Positions 46,901 to 56,301 of a stretch of DNA of 64,000 nucleotides are shown here, in pieces; the stretch's first letter is position 1, and every line of letters begins with the position of its first letter. The stretch is from Lophium mytilinum. Lineage: Eukaryota > Ascomycota > Dothideomycetes > Mytilinidiales > Mytilinidiaceae. The stretch is from positions 2,425,114-2,489,113 of the forward strand of contig MU004183.1 in the NCBI GenBank assembly GCA_010093605.1. The letters are read 5' to 3'. Position numbers and translations under genes: made by a program. The notes under the pieces are model-generated. The model was not told the origin of the DNA. It worked only from the letters and a program-made list of their open reading frames with translations, and did no database searches.

Positions 46901-47410
46901 CCCCAGCAGCTCGCGAGGCAGCGATATGGCACTGCAGCTTGCCCCGGGTCCCGGCAGCGAGCGAGGCGAAGGAAGTGTGTACGGCGGCAGCCAGCGCAGC
47001 CGTGGCGGCGGAGGCAATCCTAGGCCACAGAGCGCTTACTATGCTCCCAGCGAAGCTGGATACAGCAGCGCTGGGGGCGGCGGCGGCACTTCGAGTTCTA
47101 ACCAGGTCAGCGCCAGAGTTCGAAGCCAGAGCGTTGCTGAGCCGAGGCAATATACTAAGGAAGGTCGTATGATTATGCATTATGGTGAGTGCCTCTTCTT
47201 TGACGTTTTGACATTTGGATGTTTGCTAACGATCTCACAGCTCGCGCTATGTACATGTACCAAGCCCAAATCCCCGAGGAACTCAGCTTCGCCAAAGGCG
47301 ACATCCTCGCTGTGCTGCGCCTGCAAGACGACGGGTGGTGGGAGGCGCAGGTCATCGGGAAGAATGGCAGGCCAGGCCTTGTGCCTAGTAACTACTTGCA
47401 AAACTGTTAA
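43950..47410 (+). CDS. hof1: F-BAR and SH3 cytokinesis protein, Hof1/Imp2/Cdc15 type (1064 aa, six exons)
   Basis: Exons are 43950-43995, 44046-44150, 44202-44701, 44755-44853, 44910-47184 and 47241-47410, all in frame. Residues about 15-265 form an F-BAR domain: FANNFWGKDDAGVSPLLER, RAAIEDEYSRKLLNL, then long charged helices. F-BAR domains bind and curve the plasma membrane. Residues about 300-1000 are a Ser/Pro/Gln/Arg-rich linker, including a Gln/Pro run near 355-400 and three 34-residue repeats at about 793-894. Residues about 1005-1064 are an SH3 domain (ARAMYMYQAQIPEELSFAKGD, DDGWWEAQV, GLVPSNYLQNC). The domain order matches Hof1/Imp2/Cdc15 proteins, which link the contractile actin ring to the membrane at septation. 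Many SP and RxxS sites in the linker suggest phospho-regulation (inference). Confidence 0.9.
46536..46841 (+). repeat. Three tandem 102-bp coding repeats in the F-BAR gene linker
   Basis: Units start at 46536, 46638 and 46740, each encoding 34 residues of the pattern R-[DN]-S-Y, then PRAVSPNP and a GGGRQVP-like end. The third copy has diverged most. Confidence 0.8.
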
Positions 47411-48176
47411 GCGGGATTTTTTGATGTCTGGTTGTATGCGGGAGATGTGTTTGATAGCGTTCTGCAAATTGCACAAGGTTTGTTAGTTCTTATTGGCTAC
47501 TGCATACGTGCTGGATAGGCTGAGTATGTGCAGACGAGATGAGTGAGAGGTGTTTGGGGTTTGGGTTGATTTTACTGCTTGGTTTGATGATGTTGTTGAT
47601 GTTGGTGAGGGGATGTAGTATATGGCAATGATAAATTGTGTATGAAACGAATCTCTTTTGGTGCCTTTGGACTGTGTGTGCTGTGAGTTGGGCTTTTTGT
47701 CTTCTAACATAATTCTTGAGCACAGAGTAATAGTTGTATATAGTATTCAAGGGTAGCGACTTAACACCTAGTCAGCGCACTTCATTTTCTCCTAGGTGTT
47801 TAGATCATCACTCGTGTAGCCGATATAAAATAATCAGAGTATAGGTGTATAGATTTGAGTTTCTAGAGTGGTAGCTTTTAATATGAAATAGGAATTTTTC
47901 ATTTCAACTCTGTAATTGTGATTTCAGTCTTCCGAATCCCAGTAATCGAGCCCGTATGATGTGCTGCTCATTGTCGAGAGCCCCACCTCAAGTGAATGAC
48001 GTTGCATTGCATCCCAGTCCACTTCTTTAGATGTAAATCAGAAAAGAACCAAGCTGTCCCAAGCACGTTCCATCTTTTGGCAATCTCATCGTAGTGCTCA
48101 CAAGTTTGTGTTGGTAGGAAGAGGGTTGCTCGTTGCTGTTTGCCCGTCAACGTTTGTCTGCGTCAAGTTCAAGGCT
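47411..48176. other. Convergent intergenic region with a short hairpin
   Basis: This is the 3' flank of the F-BAR gene and of the broken paralog gene. TG-rich and CA-rich tracts lie at about 47.5-47.7 kb. A perfect 9-bp inverted repeat is at 47763-47800. No gene is seen. Confidence 0.45.
47763..47800. repeat. Inverted repeat AACACCTAG / CTAGGTGTT
   Basis: Two perfect 9-bp arms (47763-47771 and 47792-47800) are separated by 20 bases, able to form a hairpin or cruciform. Confidence 0.6.
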
Positions 48177-48921
48177 TCACTCGGCCTTGACAGTGAACTT
48201 GGCGTCACCTCCCTTCTCCCAGACTTCGTGGTAGAGCATGGTTGCGCAGAGTTGGCCTAAAACAGCACGAGCTGTCATTCCATCCCAAGGATCCTTCATC
48301 GTGTGAGTCCTCAGGTCACCCCACAGCTCCTTACTGTCGGCATGAGCGACTCCAAACACATGCGTCCATGCTCCAGTCAAGCTGATTGTCGCTTCAGCTC
48401 TATTCTCCCAGATGATCCGATTTCCAACACGCTTGTACATGCCGGCCTACCAGGATTTAGTTGATTAGAACTTGAAGAGCGTATGTTTAACATAGTTCGC
48501 ATACCTTGACTACGTTACCATCGCGCCGGATGATGCAGCTGGATGTTGTGGTACTTTCGCGCCTTCACTCGACAGTTTTGAACTGGGGATTCAGAAACTG
48601 CTTCAGGACTGTGTCGTCCTCACCGTCGTAGTTCCAGAGAACCGTCACAACACCATCGGCAAGGCGCAAGCTGAGCCTTGTGTCCAGGCGGTCGATGATA
48701 TTGAAGAACTCATCGTTGACCACATGTGGCCAAGCTCGAGGAGTGTTCGCTGGTAGTAGCTTGCAATTTTCGACGAAGGTGATTTCGCTAGTTTTGTCAA
48801 TGGCCTCATTACCACTATCGTCCCCCATGTAGTCGCTGCTGATACCCCAATCTTCGAAGAGTTTGTTCTCAAGTTCTTCGTCTGTGTCCTTCCAGTTTTC
48901 AAGCACGTCTCTGAAAGACAT
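48177..48921 (-). pseudogene. Broken paralog of the 49288-50161 gene (unknown family)
   Basis: Exons would be 48505-48921 and 48177-48446 on the minus strand. The intron and its phase match those of the paralog at 49288-50161 (both exon ends read VVK or MVK before the donor, and AGMY after the acceptor). The shared core is LADGVVTVLWNY here and LADGVATVIWNY there, and later exon-2 blocks align (GAW, ATM, VW, VK). An in-frame TGA at 48565-48567 falls where the paralog has Tyr after TVK. The frame is open on both sides of it and would give about 228 residues. Either the copy is a pseudogene or it makes a 118-aa truncated protein. No function is known. Confidence 0.65.
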
Positions 48922-49287
48922 ACTGGACCTAGCTGATGGTGTCTTGAAGATTTGTAGGGCAGGTAAAGGTCGAACAAACGTAGATTAAAGGTAGAGAATA
49001 AGAGAAAGGTAGAGTGAAGGGTGAAGAAGTTTCAGCAGAGCCATTCTACTATTGAATCACGGTGAAAGGGCGAAGTGAAGTGGTCACCACTACTCTTGGC
49101 ATTTGACTCATGTAAATGCCTTTGCATTTTTGGCATTACTCACGAAGCACACAAATGTGTGTACAGGTTCTTGCCATTGTCATCAGTCCTCTGGTATAAT
49201 TCATGAATCCGACAAGGAGGAAAACTTATATTCCTGTGCAACCTCAAAGCTCGCTAGCCCACCTCGGACAGCGCCATGCTCAGGGCC
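48922..49287. other. Intergenic region between the paralog pair
   Basis: This is the upstream region of the broken copy and the 3' end of the intact one. Nothing is recognised. Confidence 0.4.
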
Positions 49288-50161
49288 TTAGTTTAGATCA
49301 ACCCACTTCATCTCCGGGTTGACGTACTTGACAGCAATCGTGACCTCTGCGGTGGAAACCCACACTCTCTTCGAGATCATGGTAGCAGCAATCTTGCCAC
49401 CAACAACGCGAGCTTCCTCCTCATCTTCCGAAGTCCTGCCATATGCAAGACCCATTTGACGCTTAGGGACTCCCACCATGTGCAACCCCTTGCATCCTTT
49501 GCTCCACCAAGGACCTATGCTGCGGCAAGACTCCCTCCCTAGAATAGGCTCCCAAGCACCCGAATAGTTGGTCTTTGCCTGTGCTAAATTCTTCCAGGTA
49601 TGGTTCTCTTGGCCTTGTTGGAACAAGGTCCTGTACATACCAGCCTGTGAACCATTCTATTAGCAAGGCCGAGTTGTGTGAGCATGTGAGGTTTCTGTCA
49701 CATACCTTGACCATGGTGAGGGTGCGAACAATCGCATAGTTGAACTGCTCGCTATCCTGTGGATACTTGACTGTGAACTCGAACTTGCTAACATTTGGAT
49801 CGAGGAAGATCTCGAGGGCTTTCGGATTGTAGTTCCAGATCACCGTCGCGACACCGTCAGCGAGACTAAGCTCCGTAGCCTCCGAGCTGGCCTCCACAAC
49901 GTGAGCATGACTTGCAGGGCTAGCTGCCGGTAGGTGCGGATGAGCGTCGATACGCTTGAAGGGGTACAAGTTGTGGCTGATCTTGGCATACTGGGATGTG
50001 GTAATAATCTCGGTCTCATCGCTCTCCTCGCTCTCATATTCGGAGTCAGTCGCATGGATGTCGTCGCCCGTTTCAGCTCTCTTCGACGTGGGTATGCTCT
50101 CCGAGGCTTCGGCTTTCCGCTTCGTGCCTGGGTTCAGCTCGTTGTTGTCGGTTGAAGCCAT
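49288..50161 (-). CDS. Uncharacterised protein, intact member of a tandem pair (270 aa, two exons)
   Basis: The model is complement(49288..49644, 49706..50161) with a 61-nt intron. The frame is open further upstream, but ATG 50161 (MASTDNNELNPGTKRKAE) is preferred: its N-terminus is hydrophilic with basic clusters (TKRKAE, TSKRAE) that may be nuclear localisation signals. The next 40 residues are acidic. Residues about 105-155 (LADGVATVIWNYNPKALEIFLDP, then FEFTVKYPQDSEQFNYAIVR) look like beta strands of a small fold. Exon 2 has GAW, a Cys-containing WW segment and a final beta-rich block ending MKWVDLN. I do not recognise the family. The neighbour at 48177-48921 is a degraded duplicate with the same intron position. 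Confidence 0.65.
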
Positions 50162-50420
50162 GATGGGGGTGACGTGAAGATGTGATGGCCGGCGACGGAA
50201 GCCGTGGCAATGTCTAAAGAGATGGCAGTCGGATGACTCAGCAGGCAGAGTAGCGCGCCTGTGGATGTGCGGTGTGAATGGTGAAGTGAAGAGTTGACTC
50301 TTGGCAGAGCTGATCTCGCCTTGAGACACCTCTGGACTAACCACAAACCACGACACTACACTACAACATCCTCATGTCCCCAATCTCGACTCGTCGCTGT
50401 GCAAAATCGTAGATCTGGGT

Positions 50421-51273
50421 ATGGCGTCCGGAGGGTCCTACAGGTACTGTCAACATTAGCAGGAAGTCATAAATGTGCGCCTACTAACCACTTCACTTGC
50501 AGCGCAATGGATGTCCATTTCCCGTTTAATGAGTCAGGCGGTCTTCCGGAGGACTTCAACAAGCTGTGAGTTACTTTAGAGACGAACACTTCTGCTTCTC
50601 TGAATGCGTTCTGATTTGGCGCAGATTGACAGGACCTACGATCAAAGTAGTCGTGGGTCGCTCTGGTGAAGACGATGCTACCTGGGGCATTCCACGCAAG
50701 CTTCTCTGCAACCACTCGAAGTTCTTCCAAAAGGCCACAGATCCCAGCCATGGCTTCAAAGAAGCGCTAGAAGGCATGGTGCTTCTTCCCGAAGAAGACC
50801 CCGAAGTATTCGCCCATTTCGTGAGCTTCATCTACACAGGTGGTTATTATATCGATGATGACGCGATCGCGATCTCGATGAATAACTATGACGCTCCGAA
50901 CGCACATGCTGCGATTTGGATGCTGGCAGATAAGCTTTTCTCACCTCGCCTCCAATACCAGGCAATGAAGAAGTTGTACGAGAACTACATTCCCACGAAC
51001 CAGGGGTCCATTTGGTACCTGTTGCCCCACGCGGTATCATTCGTCTTCCGCAACGTCCCCGAATCATCAAAGTTGCGGCTTTTCATGGAGGATACCGTGG
51101 TCCAATACTGGGACAATCGGGACGTTGTTGATATGAATTGGAGGGACGAGTGGATCAAGTTGTGTCTAGACAATCCGGACTTCAACAAGAAGCTGCTTCT
51201 TCGCCTTTCTTATCCGGCCGTGCAGGATGGCCAGTATCTCAAACCCATGAAGCACTACTTCGTAGGGTTCTAG
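50421..51273 (+). CDS. Short BTB/POZ domain protein (244 aa, three exons)
   Basis: Exons are 50421-50443, 50503-50565 and 50625-51273. Both introns are 59 nt, and a CTACTAACC branch site sits in the first. The tiny first exon gives MASGGSY. Residues about 28-130 are a BTB/POZ domain: TIKVVVG, IPRKLLCNHSKFFQKA, FKEALEGMVLLPEEDPEVFAHFVSFIYTGGYY with breaks. It continues with a helical extension (AAIWMLADKLFSPRLQYQAMKKLYENY). The rest is helical and ends HYFVGF. BTB domains mediate dimerisation and often Cullin-3 ubiquitin ligase adaptor roles; there is no kelch, MATH or zinc-finger partner domain here. It shares the same layout with the BTB gene at 33131-34411, so they are paralogs. It is divergent from the gene at 49288-50161 with 259 bp between starts. 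Confidence 0.75.
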
Positions 51274-51544
51274 GGATGAGCCGGCCTCGAATCCGGATGA
51301 GCATATCCCCGCTTCCAAATTCTTCCATATCGGAGAACACGACGGTTGGACTTCTATGCTTAAATCAAACTAAATTACTTGTCGATATCACCGGAATACG
51401 GAAGATCGGCATTCCTATCATTTCTCTGCATGCCTCGTACACTTTGCAAGAAACTCTTGTAGCTGGATTATGATAGGGAACGAACCTTCAAAATGAAACA
51501 TCTTTCACAAACCATATGAACTTGCCACAAACGAGAGAGAGAAC

Positions 51545-53590
51545 TGGCCTCTAATCTCCGCCCTGTTGACTATGACATCGCCTCCTAGATTATCATGGCT
51601 ATGCAGGGTCAGTCTAACATCGTCACTATGCGGGCAAAGAGCTGCAGATTTTCAACCTCTGATCTTCGTTTCGCGGCTTTTGACACAGTCGCCCGAACTC
51701 GATTACGGAAAGAAGGTACTTCAAGCGGTGCTACGTACTTGTGAAAAACTTTCGAAACCGCGCCCTGCGATTAACGCCTCACCGTCTTTGACATTAGCGC
51801 CAGATCCTTTTTCTTATGTGAGGCACCTCAAACGGCGGCGTGTACCTGTCAAAAGAGCTTCAAACCCACAGCCTCCAATTCGTGCCTCATGATCTTTGAC
51901 ACCACAGCCACATCCTGTTTCCGTATGTGAGGTACCTCAAACAGCGGCGTGTACCTGCTAAAGCGTCCAGTTAAGCGCCATCTAATTCGAGCCCTATGGA
52001 TTTGGACATCATCAGTAGATTCGGGATCTGTACGCGGCGCACCTCAAACAGTACCACGTACCTAGCAAAGTCCTCCGATCTCGTAGTGTCCAATTTGCAT
52101 CCGACGGACTTTCGCATTGCCTTCTATGTTCGGATCAGCACATGAAGAACCTCAAACGGCGTCACCTACCTGGAAAATGGCCATGCTTCACAGCCCGATC
52201 TGCGTCGCGACTGCTTTAACATCGCCTCCAAGCTTTGCAATCATGCCTGGAGGACCTCAAACACCGCTACTTAGGTGGGAATTCACCGTGACTTCGGGCT
52301 GTTCAATACGCGTCCTGTAGATTTTGACATAAGCCTCCGATCCTACATGCATATGCATGGCGCGTCAGACGATATCACATACTTAGAAAATCATTCCGAT
52401 TCGAGGGTGTCCAATTCCCATCTTGAGGCTTTTGACATCCTTACCGGGAAAGCCATCCGTACCGAAAGGACCTCAGACAACGGCACGACATAGAAAACTA
52501 CTACGATTTCGTAGCGTCCAATATACAACTTCCAGAATGTGATATTCTTCTCAAAAATATCAGGCTCACGGGGAAACCCCTTCCATCGCTATCCAGCTGG
52601 AAAAGTGCTGTAATTCCGCAGTGTCCAATATACGACTCCCGGAACGTTCTAACCATCTCGAAAATTTTAAGCTTACGGGGACACCCCTTCCATCGCTAAC
52701 AAGCTGGAAAAATAGTGTAATTGGAGGTAGTTCAATATGCGCTTGGGCGAGCTTGACATAATGGCTGGAATTTCTAAGCCCTCGGGGGCGCCCTTTCCAG
52801 CGCTATCTTAGTGGAAAAGGGCGTCGATTCGACGAGGTTAGATATAAGAGTTGGATACCTTTACATCCTAGTCGAAAATTCTAAGTACCTGGGGGCACTC
52901 CTTCTAGCGCTATCTTATTGGAAAAGTACCGCGATTCTAATACTCACGATCGAGAATATTACATCGGTTTTGCAAACTTTAAGCCCCTCGGAGGACGCCT
53001 TCCAGCGCCATCGTGTGGGAAAATTACGGGACATGACGATGTCTGATATACGAGTTCCGGAACGCAACATCGTCCCTAGGTCCCGCTCGGCACCCGAGAC
53101 CGCTCCTGACGTTGTTAACGTGTTGGAAATGAGCTGATAATTCGCTCTCTCAAATTCACGTGTTTCGGAATGGGACATCGTCCCAGGTCTCGCTCGGCAT
53201 CCAAAATTGCTCCTGACAGTGGCGACGCGTTGGAAAAGGGCTAGAATTTCGCAATCTCCAATTCAAGCGTTCCGAAACATGACATCGGTACTGATTTCCG
53301 CTGAACCAGTAGGGGCACCTCAAACGGTGTAATCTTGCTGGAAAAGTACCATGATTCCAACAGGTGCAATGTACGCCTTCTAGAACGTGACATCTTACCC
53401 AGATCCCGCTCGCCACCCGAGAGCGCTCTTGACGGTGCCAACGTGTTGGAAAAGACCTATTAATTCAGGTTGTTTGAAATAGACCTTCCGGAACGTGACA
53501 TTGTTGTTCATCTCCGCTGAACTCGTAGGTACACCCCAGACGCCGTCACCCTGCGAGAAAAGCGCCCGACATGGCAGCGTGTGATACGCT
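51545..53590. repeat. Diverged tandem array of about 19 units, period about 107-108 bp
   Basis: A box resembling TTTGACATCG recurs at about 51574, 51682, 51790, 51898, 52005, 52114, 52218, 52326, 52434, 52540, 52649, 52755, 52863, 52960, 53065, 53174, 53281, 53389 and 53497. Spacings are 97 to 109, mostly 106-109. About 30-40 bases after it comes CACCTCAAACGGCG (or in other units a GGGGCACCCCTTCCA form). Then follows CTGGAAAAG and, 15-25 bases later, GTGTCCAAT with a TTCCGGAACG box. Units are heavily diverged. Base composition is normal and CA/TG are present, so RIP has not acted on it. No frame runs through it on either strand. It starts about 270 bp after the stop of the short BTB gene. Confidence 0.8.
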
Positions 53591-54076
53591 ATACCTTGGA
53601 CAAGCCAACTTGAGACTTATTCGGAATGGTTTTGATTGATCTTTTACCCACCTGAAGCAACTCTGCACCTCTTTCAGGAAAGAAAACGCGACGGCGGAGA
53701 AGCTGATTCGAAGAGGAAGATATATGAGAAGAACACATAGTGTAAATTGTACCTACCCATTTTGGGTCAACAAACCCAATACTTCCACAACAACCCACAA
53801 AAACACCGAGAGCGTAGTGACTAATCCATCTAGAAAGACTAACACAAGCGACCCACGGTGGCCACGTCGTGTCTCTCGAAAAAACAACAAATCTCCCAAA
53901 ACTTACAAAAACAGCCCCCTTATGTAAGAAAAACTCCCAAGAGAACCGGAAGCCTAGTCATTTTTACTACCCAGAAGGACAGACACAACCACCAAAAGGT
54001 CGTCACGTCATGTCTGTAGTAAAGCTCCTGAATGTCCCAAAAACACCTAAACGCCTAGAAGCACCCAAAGTCCCCC
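53591..54076. other. Intergenic region, nothing recognised
   Basis: This sequence after the array is rich in A and C on the plus strand from about 53.75 kb. It is the 3' flank of the minus-strand gene that ends at 54077. Confidence 0.4.
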
Positions 54077-55540
54077 CTATCCGTGACTCGCCACCGCCCT
54101 CTCCAGCCACGCCGTCTCCAACTTCAAGCAGCATTTCCAGCACACCTCCTGCCGGCACGCCCGGAGCTCGCACTGCCAGACACTCCTTCCAACATTTCTC
54201 CCGCAAGCGTCACACCCCACCCGGACCTCACACCCCACGCGTACCCCTCTCTCGTTCAAATAAGTGACCGGAACGTCGTTGATGCTGCCGCTTTGGGGGA
54301 CGCTCTCGAGCCTAATTTCGCGGAAAAGGTGCCCAGAGATGACGCAGTGGTGCTTTGGGTACGTGAATGAGCCTTCTTCCTCAACATTGAACATTTGGGG
54401 TGAAAGTATGGGGATTTTAAGGTATTTACCTGGACGCTGTGTAGCCTCTTGCGCGTTGTTCGCGTTGAAAGGCGCATTGCGTCGACGCCGAGGGGACGCC
54501 GCACCTCCACGCTGCGTATCGATCGCGGACACAATGGCCGCGATGCTGTACCCTTCCGCCTCTCTTGCCAGATCTTCGAGCAGGCCGCGTTCCAGGCTCT
54601 GCAGAGGACTTGTGACGCTGAGGCGGGCCATTTGGGGCGGCCTCCGGAGGTTGTGCGCGATGTTGTAGGACTTTCGGCGCGACGGGACGTCCACGATATG
54701 GGGGCTTCTTGCGGGCTTTGTGTACAGCACCGCTCGCTGTCCGCCGATGCCGGACTCCAGAACATCGGTGTCGTATTCACTGGTTGCAGGGTCAGCTGAC
54801 GCGTTGGAGGGCTTCAGGGAGGCGCGATACTCAGCCGAATCTGGCTCGTCTTCTTCGCGGATTGAAGGTAGTATCGCGCGCATTCTTTGTCGAGTCTTGA
54901 TTCGCGGGCCTCGGACTCGGGATGCGCGGACGGCCCTCAGAAGGTCAATGAGTTCCTATGCGTTTAGTACAATCTCGATAATGCGTTGAGGGACACTTAC
55001 ACCGCCATCAGCCTTGTCAGAGACGCTCCGTTCTTCGCCTCGAAGACTGTCCATTTTCTTCACCCTCTTCAAGGTAGGCAGATTTGAAGCCTTGCCCTTG
55101 CCCTTCTGTCCAGCCTTATCTTCCTTCAAGACCACCTTGACACCGCGAACCAGCCGCCCACCAGAACCAGTCTCAGACCCAGATCCTCCAGCGCCAGAAA
55201 CAGATTGTGCTTGTGTACGTGCAGCGGCGCGCTCAGAATACGTACCTCGAGATAGAGTCTGTGTAGCTTTCAAGTTGCCGATGTGTGCGCGCCTCCGAAG
55301 TCCTCCACGAGTCATCGGCGACAACGGGTCCCTAGTCCTGTTCGAGTCCCACAGTGCCAGCGAGCGCATCTGCGGAATCGGTGATGCGGGGATGATCGAT
55401 TGGCCGAGCGTCGGTCCTGACAAGTCAGAGTCAGATGCTGAAGTATCCGATCGAGGGGTTTCGTCGTCCTGCCACCATGGTCGCGGGAAGGTCGGGGCGG
55501 GCGGAGGAGGGAGGTTCGTGTCAGACATTGCGGCGGTCAT
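54077..55540 (-). CDS. Uncharacterised protein with a Cys-rich C-terminus (472 aa, two exons)
   Basis: The model is complement(54077..54955, 55001..55540). The intron has a GTAAGT donor and CATAG acceptor and keeps frame (GG|ELIDLLRAV). The ATG at 55540 (MTAAMSDTNLPPPP) or 55528 starts it. Residues 1-290 are Ser/Pro/Arg/Gly-rich and largely disordered, with basic patches (KKMDSLRGEE, GLRRRAH). Residues about 290-310 and 370-390 may form helices (GLLEDLAREAEGYSIAAIVSAI). The last 60 residues contain CDACGRNVGRSVWQC, CRQEVCWKCC: seven or eight Cys in a CxxC ... C ... C ... CxxC spacing that could bind zinc. I do not recognise the family. A GTAAAT donor within exon 2 might hide another intron. 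Confidence 0.6.
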
Positions 55541-56301
55541 AGAGGAGGAGCGTGCGTGTGTGTGATATGACGTGGCTGATGAGAGGCGTGTGCTATGCGT
55601 GACGGTTGATGCGTGACGGTCGAAGCGTTTTGGCTGTAGCGTGGTGGTCGTTGTGATGAGCGAGCGGGAGCGCTGGCGGAAAGACAAGAATAGTTGGCTC
55701 GAGACTTGTGGATAGACAGCCGTGAAGGAGACCGCACACTCTCCGAGCAATGAGCGCTCTGGCGAGTGGAAAGCGGTGTTCTGTACTCGATCGTGCGTGA
55801 AGATAGGGCTCGAACGGTGGTGTAAAGGTTCGGAGGTGGAGGATGGTCGGACGGTTTAAGAGGTTGAGCGAGCAGGAGTGAGATGAAGAAGCGCGCTTAG
55901 ACGCGCCGCGCTTCGATGTGATGAAGGAAATGGGCGACTGAGTGACGGAGGTGAGAAGGGTGTCGTGTTCACATGAGAGCAGGCGGCCAGAGACGTTGTT
56001 GAGGGTCGAACTAGAGCTCTGCGCTTCTTCACCAATATGTGCAGTAAGAAAAGTGATGATACGAGGCGATCATTGAACTATACGAACCATCTTACAGTCA
56101 ACTGTGCTTGGGGTATTTCAATCATAAGTACCGACTCATCATGCGCTAGACACCTTCGCAATGCCTCTGAAAACGTCCTAATACCCCCGTGACCCTTGGT
56201 CGCCTTGAAGCAAATATGAAAACGCTGTTATTGCCATGTATGCAAACCATAAACTATCGACTTGAAGATGACCTACCGCTATGAGAAATCAAAAGCAAAC
56301 C
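55541..56301. other. Intergenic region, nothing recognised
   Basis: This is upstream sequence of the Cys-rich gene and the 3' end of the lipase gene. Short frames only; no RNA gene is seen. Confidence 0.4.

Noticed and set aside
48565-48567. Selenocysteine or programmed readthrough at the TGA
   Set aside because: Ascomycetes lack selenoprotein machinery as far as known, and there is no distinctive readthrough context; loss of function is simpler.
52811-53137. 108-codon frame inside the tandem array
   Set aside because: The frame is broken by unit-length changes on both sides and is not continued in other units; chance frame in repeats.
51545-53590. CRISPR array
   Set aside because: Eukaryotic context; whole units recur with drift rather than identical short repeats with unique spacers.
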